From positions 1 through 9,469 of the forward strand of contig JBCCTX010000297.1 of NCBI GenBank assembly GCA_039197765.1: DNA of 9,469 nucleotides, in the 5' to 3' direction. Of this stretch, positions 6,230 to 9,469 are shown piece by piece. A program made the position numbers and the translations under genes. Source of the DNA: JBCCTX01 sp039197765. Its GTDB lineage: Bacteria > Bacteroidota > Bacteroidia > J057. The notes below the pieces were generated by a model, which saw nothing but the letters and a program-made list of their open reading frames with translations, was not told where the DNA came from and did no database searches. Within the stretch, counting starts at the first letter, position 1. Each line of letters opens with the position of its first letter.

Positions 6230-7156
6230 CTACTCCCTTACCAAGGGCAGGGTACTACAGCGCAACAACCCCTCTTGCTTAGCTATTTCCGCATATGGAA
6301 TCCCTTCTACGATGAATCCACGATCTTTCAACCAACAGTTTAGCCGGGTGAAATTTTGCTCGGATACAAGCACATTGGGAGAAATAGAAAATACATTGCT
6401 ATACATGTGGTACATTTCTTCCTTATCAATTTCACACACATTTTCCTTGCCAAAAAAATCCACTAGCCATTCATAGTCAGCTTCGTTGAGGAATCCATTT
6501 TTGTGTAGGATGGCCATATCTTTTCCTACAGGCTGGAAGCAACAGTCTAGGTGAAGTGCGTTCTCTTTTGCATCCGTGTTGGATTTACGCAGTTCAAAGG
6601 CTTTCACAGTTTTACTGGGAAATAAGTCTGTGAGAAATTCTACCGCTTCTTTATTGGTTCTCGCCGTGATGTAGGAAGGATAATCCGGAGCTGTATAGGT
6701 TCCTACAAATACATATTCTCCCCAAGGCATGACATCCCCTCCCTCCACATGTACTTCTTCGGGTACCTCTACGATAGACGCTGGACCAATCTTATCGAGA
6801 ACATACTGGATAGCCTGGATTTCTTCCTCCCTATCAGGTAATATATTGGATCGTATGAGGGTACTGCCTACAACAAAAGCTATATCCCTGGTAAAAATTT
6901 GGTTACATCCGGGTATATTCTTGGGCCGAAAGACTTCTACGCCATACTTATGTAAAACCTGGGCAAAAGCATCCATCTCTTTTACCATATCTTCTTCCTT
7001 AGGATAAGTTCCTGCGAGAATGTGCTCGCGAGATTTGGGATCATAGGCTTCTTCCCAGGAAGGTACGGCCCCTGGATCATTTGCAATCCCCAATACAACC
7101 GCTCTTAGTTTCCCCGTTTCGTTTGCAATGTTTAGCTTAAGTCTTTCTGAATCCAT
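6230..7156 (-). CDS. Dimethylargininase/arginine deiminase-like enzyme
   Basis: This is a cytosolic protein of 308 residues in the guanidino-modifying enzyme fold, only distantly like its neighbour CtlX. The catalytic set is intact: Asp91 in IFTRDIAF, EGGD at 138-141, His202 in LHLDCCFQ, and Cys300 in LLRCSTLPLVRE at the extreme C terminus. FTRD, EGGD and HLD are shared with arginine deiminases and DDAH. The ending RCSTLPLVRE resembles both the RCMS.PLVRE tail of arginine deiminase and the C-terminal Cys region of amidinotransferases. Bacteroidota homologues are usually named 'dimethylarginine dimethylaminohydrolase family'. Hydrolysis of a methylated arginine or arginine to citrulline is therefore the best guess, and the downstream CtlX could take citrulline on to ornithine; that pathway is inference. 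A second-step transferase role is not excluded. Confidence 0.85.
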   Translation of the reverse strand: MDSERLKLNIANETGKLRAVVLGIANDPGAVPSWEEAYDPKSREHILAGTYPKEEDMVKEMDAFAQVLHKYGVEVFRPKNIPGCNQIFTRDIAFVVGSTLIRSNILPDREEEIQAIQYVLDKIGPASIVEVPEEVHVEGGDVMPWGEYVFVGTYTAPDYPSYITARTNKEAVEFLTDLFPSKTVKAFELRKSNTDAKENALHLDCCFQPVGKDMAILHKNGFLNEADYEWLVDFFGKENVCEIDKEEMYHMYSNVFSISPNVLVSEQNFTRLNCWLKDRGFIVEGIPYAEIAKQEGLLRCSTLPLVRE

Positions 7157-7318
7157 GTTTTATGTGTAGCAAGAAATGTTCCCAAGTGGGAGATGCCAGA
7201 TACCTGATGAGAGAGGTGAGATATCGAATAAGGAAACAGTATGTACGATTCCTTTGCCTTTTTGCTCCTGGCATAGCGATCTGTTCTCAGCTCTTTGTCT
7301 TCTCTCTCCTAGGCTCTG
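7157..7318. other. 162-nt intergenic spacer, no confident element
   Basis: This gap between the HMG-CoA reductase stop and the start of the dimethylargininase-like gene is the longest same-strand gap in the window. On the minus strand I see no exact TAnnTTTG box, no strong hairpin with a U tract and no plausible small gene. An imperfect stem can be drawn between GATACCT at 7199-7205 and a broken partner near 7216-7227, but it has a bulge and no U tract. The length suggests a promoter for the guanidino-enzyme pair, but none can be placed by eye. Confidence 0.4.
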
Positions 7319-8485
7319 TTATCTATTTCTCCCATATTGCTCATGGGAGGAGACCCATTCATCAGATGCAACGGCTGCCCCCAAAGAAAGTTCCCCGCAA
7401 AGCACCGTAGCAGCTACTATTTCTGCTAATGTATTGACTTTTCCACTTCCCCAACAACCCATAAGTTCCAAACACTCTCGTTGAGTGGGTAAGCTTGTTC
7501 CTCCTCCGTAAGTAGCGACGATTAGGGCGGGAATAGTTATGGAATAATAGTAGTCTCCATTGGGGAGAATTTCTCCAAAGTAGTAACCGGCAGAGGACTC
7601 GGCTACGTTGGCTACATCTTGGCCTGTAGCGATAAACAATGCGGTTACCCCATTGGCGATGTGGGCACCGTTGCTGACAGACCCCGACATGATTGCGCCT
7701 GTGGAGGAAAGTTGGCGTAGCCGGAAAAGTTTTTGGGAAGAGATGTGTAAGACCTCTTCCATCAATTGCCGAGGGAGAGTTATTTCCGCGATGACTTTTT
7801 TCCCCCGTGTTTCCAAGGCATTGAGTAGGGAGTGTTTTTTATCCGTGTCAAATCCAGCTGCGAGGGAAAAGTCTTCCAATCCTTCTGGGTTTTGGTCCAA
7901 AATCCAATTGCAGGCGCGGTGGGTAGCCCGTGTTACCATGTTCTGCCCTGCAGCGTCCCCTGTTGTGTAATTGAAGCGCAACCAGCGCATTTTTCCTAGC
8001 GGGTACTGACCAATATCGCGTAGCTTCCCCACAGAAGTTGTTTGCTCCGCTTCTGCTTTTATCTGGTCAAAGTGGGTCTCAACCCATTTCCCAAATTCAC
8101 GGGCGTACTTAGCATTGTGAAACGTAAATACCGGGGCTCGATTCATACAATCATCGACTACCGTGGTCGTAATGCCTCCCGCCAATCGCGCAATTTTCAT
8201 CCCTCGGTTATAACTCGCCACTAAAGTCCCTTCGGTAGTCGCCAAAGGGATGTAAAATTCTCCTTGTGCTTGCTCTCCATTCACCTTGAGTGGGCCTGCA
8301 ATCCCCAGGGGAATCTGGGCTACTCCTGAAAAGTTCTCAATATTGCCAGCTACTTCATCCGGATCAAAGCCGTACTGCCTGAGATACTTGAGGCGAACAC
8401 CTGTTTCTGTTTCTACGGTTTTTCTCCGTAGTTCGGCTTGTTCTTCTGTGTAGTCATTTTCTTTGGAGTAGGGAAGTTTGCGCAT
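7319..8485 (-). CDS. Hydroxymethylglutaryl-CoA reductase (class I-like, soluble)
   Basis: HMG-CoA reductase converts HMG-CoA to mevalonate, the committed step of the mevalonate route to isoprenoids. The 388-residue protein has no membrane segment, so it is the soluble catalytic domain only. Family motifs appear in order: ENFSGVAQIPLGIAGPL (50-66); PLATTEG with catalytic Glu85; the NAD(P)H-binding TGDAAGQNMV (175-184); the catalytic lysine in DTDKKHSLLN (216/217); GQDVANV with Asp290; GGGTSLPTQ (327-335); and His381 in the C-terminal SSHEQYGRNR. The GGGTxLxxQ segment and the SH...NR tail fit class I enzymes, which usually use NADPH, more than class II. All four catalytic residues are present, so it should be active. 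No other mevalonate gene is in the window. A well-formed promoter precedes it at 8543-8572. Confidence 0.93.
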   Translation of the reverse strand: MRKLPYSKENDYTEEQAELRRKTVETETGVRLKYLRQYGFDPDEVAGNIENFSGVAQIPLGIAGPLKVNGEQAQGEFYIPLATTEGTLVASYNRGMKIARLAGGITTTVVDDCMNRAPVFTFHNAKYAREFGKWVETHFDQIKAEAEQTTSVGKLRDIGQYPLGKMRWLRFNYTTGDAAGQNMVTRATHRACNWILDQNPEGLEDFSLAAGFDTDKKHSLLNALETRGKKVIAEITLPRQLMEEVLHISSQKLFRLRQLSSTGAIMSGSVSNGAHIANGVTALFIATGQDVANVAESSAGYYFGEILPNGDYYYSITIPALIVATYGGGTSLPTQRECLELMGCWGSGKVNTLAEIVAATVLCGELSLGAAVASDEWVSSHEQYGRNR

Positions 8486-8542
8486 AGTAGTAGGGTTAGT
8501 TTATTCTATCCAGTGAAGTTTAAGGAGTCTTCGGAATTTATT

Positions 8543-8572
8543 CAAATGTATGGAATGCGTGGGACCCTTCAA
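8543..8572 (-). promoter_or_regulatory. Bacteroidota-type promoter of the HMG-CoA reductase gene
   Basis: Reading the minus strand, TTG (8572-8570), a 19-nt spacer and TACATTTG (8550-8543) give an exact match to the Bacteroidota pattern TTG-N19-TAnnTTTG. The start site would fall near 8537, leaving a leader of about 50 nt before the ATG at 8485. It sits in the 147-nt region between divergent genes. No equally good promoter was found on the plus strand for the gene at 8633. Confidence 0.7.
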
Positions 8573-8632
8573 CTCCTCGCAAGAAAATAAGCGTTGGTTC
8601 TGCTCGTTTTTGAATGAGAATGTAAAAGAAAA

Positions 8633-9451
8633 ATGAACCATAAGACATTAAGCAAGGCTTTTGATATAGAATTTTCAGCTATTGATACCCGAGAAGGTTG
8701 GGTAGGTGGGAGACCGGTGGGTATACAGACCGTGCAGTGGCCACGCAGTCGAGTGAATGGACTCCCTATGGCGCATATCTGGACGTTTAAGGTACCTGAG
8801 GCTTATCGCGTAAAAGGAGAGGAGTACCTTGCCCTTTCTCTCTTTCAGGCCGATGATCATGTAGCAAACTCGGTAGGTGGAGTTTCGGAAGTGCTCTCAG
8901 GAGAAAAGGATATGGGTGACCTACCTGCCCCAGAATTTTGGGAGGAACTGAGGGAGTATCGAGGCAATAGGCATCCAATGGAGATTTACCTGGAAGATAT
9001 AATTATGGGGGGTTGGGCCCTTATCTGGTTGAAGAAGGAGGAATTCGAATCTGATTTTACCGAACTCCCCAATCAAGCTACGTGTACCTTTCCCGGCTAC
9101 AAAAGCTATGATGGCACAAGCTGTTTTATTCATGACCTACCGCCAAGATATATACAACTAAAGGAAAGGGAGGATGATCCAAATATTGGAAGGCCCCTAG
9201 AAGATTTCCCTGATGAAGCGGATGAAACGGCTTATATCAGTATGGTTTCCAAGAAGGGCCAAGAACTTAGACTGCAGAAGAAGTTCTTTGGAAAAACCCA
9301 TTTTGGCGGAACTGCAAACCCTATTCAAGCCACCCCCAAATTTAGTCCCTTTTACCTAGAGTTCGAAGAAGGGTTTGGCAATGCAAATATGGGGGGAGGA
9401 AATGGCCAAATCGACCTACTCAACGACAAACTAGACTGGGCCTGTGGTTGA
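8633..9451 (+). CDS. YwqG/DUF1963-like protein, function unknown
   Basis: The product is a soluble protein of 272 residues with no signal peptide. It looks two-lobed. An N-terminal GGRPVGIQTVQWP (25-37) is followed by YLALSLFQADDH (65-76). A later KTHFGGTANPIQATP (221-235) is followed by FYLEFEEGFGNANMGGGNGQIDLL (240-263), ending LDWACG. This repeats the 'GG.P...Q.WP ... F..Q ... GGG' plan of the YwqG/DUF1963 family, whose molecular function is not established; the assignment is by pattern only and moderate. The start is preceded by AAAAGAAAA, an A-rich leader common in this phylum, with no clear Shine-Dalgarno sequence. It is divergent from HMG-CoA reductase and appears single; the stop lies 18 nt from the window edge, so a downstream partner cannot be ruled out. 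Confidence 0.7.
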   Translation: MNHKTLSKAFDIEFSAIDTREGWVGGRPVGIQTVQWPRSRVNGLPMAHIWTFKVPEAYRVKGEEYLALSLFQADDHVANSVGGVSEVLSGEKDMGDLPAPEFWEELREYRGNRHPMEIYLEDIIMGGWALIWLKKEEFESDFTELPNQATCTFPGYKSYDGTSCFIHDLPPRYIQLKEREDDPNIGRPLEDFPDEADETAYISMVSKKGQELRLQKKFFGKTHFGGTANPIQATPKFSPFYLEFEEGFGNANMGGGNGQIDLLNDKLDWACG

Positions 9452-9469
9452 TATTTATCTGCTTTAAAA

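Noticed and set aside
7162..7484. Plus-strand open frames across the spacer upstream of the dimethylargininase-like gene
   Set aside because: They run into the antisense of the conserved HMG-CoA reductase C terminus; composition looks like shadow coding.
8594..8612. Promoter for the plus-strand gene at 8633 (CGTTTTTG as -7 box)
   Set aside because: Only 6 of 8 positions match, and the nearest TTG is far too close to serve as the -33 element.
1..9469. CRISPR array, insertion sequence, phage or defence island
   Set aside because: No regularly spaced repeats, transposase or integrase motifs, terminal inverted repeats, or defence nuclease/helicase genes were seen on either strand.

Overview
The window reads as chromosomal DNA from a member of the Bacteroidota, probably a Cytophagia/Saprospiria-type environmental (perhaps marine) bacterium. 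Three things point that way. The protein set is typical of the phylum: a YHYH lipoprotein, a MORN-variant (YwqK-like) protein, an SCO lipoprotein with a FFFTSCPGIC motif, a CtlX-type hydrolase and an Ig-like secreted protein. Upstream of two genes the TAnnTTTG -7 box used by the Bacteroidota housekeeping sigma factor is matched exactly. Shine-Dalgarno sequences are weak or absent. There are no rRNA or tRNA genes, no mobile elements, no CRISPR array and no obvious foreign island. Genes are densely packed.

Layout. At the left edge, the last 32 codons of an unidentified gene (3-101, +) run by an ATGA overlap into a secreted Ig-like protein gene (98-1237, +). A hairpin at 1269-1298 separates this pair from eight genes on the minus strand. 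In transcription order these are: HMG-CoA reductase (8485-7319); a dimethylargininase/arginine-deiminase-fold enzyme (7156-6230); a CtlX-type guanidino/ureido hydrolase (6131-5190); a YdeI/OmdA-like protein (5106-4528); an extended SDR (4514-3528); and an overlapping three-gene unit of YHYH lipoprotein (3437-2610), MORN-repeat secreted protein (2623-2021) and SCO lipoprotein (2049-1381). Divergent from HMG-CoA reductase, a plus-strand gene (8633-9451) encodes a probable YwqG/DUF1963-like protein.

How the genes may work together. The YHYH-MORN-SCO genes overlap each other by 14 and 29 nt, so they are almost certainly co-translated. All three products carry export signals (clear lipoboxes in two, a likely signal peptide in the third), so they would share the envelope. 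SCO proteins bind copper and the YHYH protein is rich in histidine, which suggests an envelope metal (copper) or redox module; this is inference. The two adjacent guanidino-group enzymes suggest catabolism of arginine, methylarginine or citrulline. The HMG-CoA reductase means isoprenoids come at least partly from the mevalonate pathway, although no other mevalonate gene is in view. The YdeI-like and SDR genes are only 13 nt apart and look like a two-gene unit with its own promoter. The most promising lead for an under-described system is the YHYH-MORN-SCO unit, possibly with the convergent Ig-like secreted protein.
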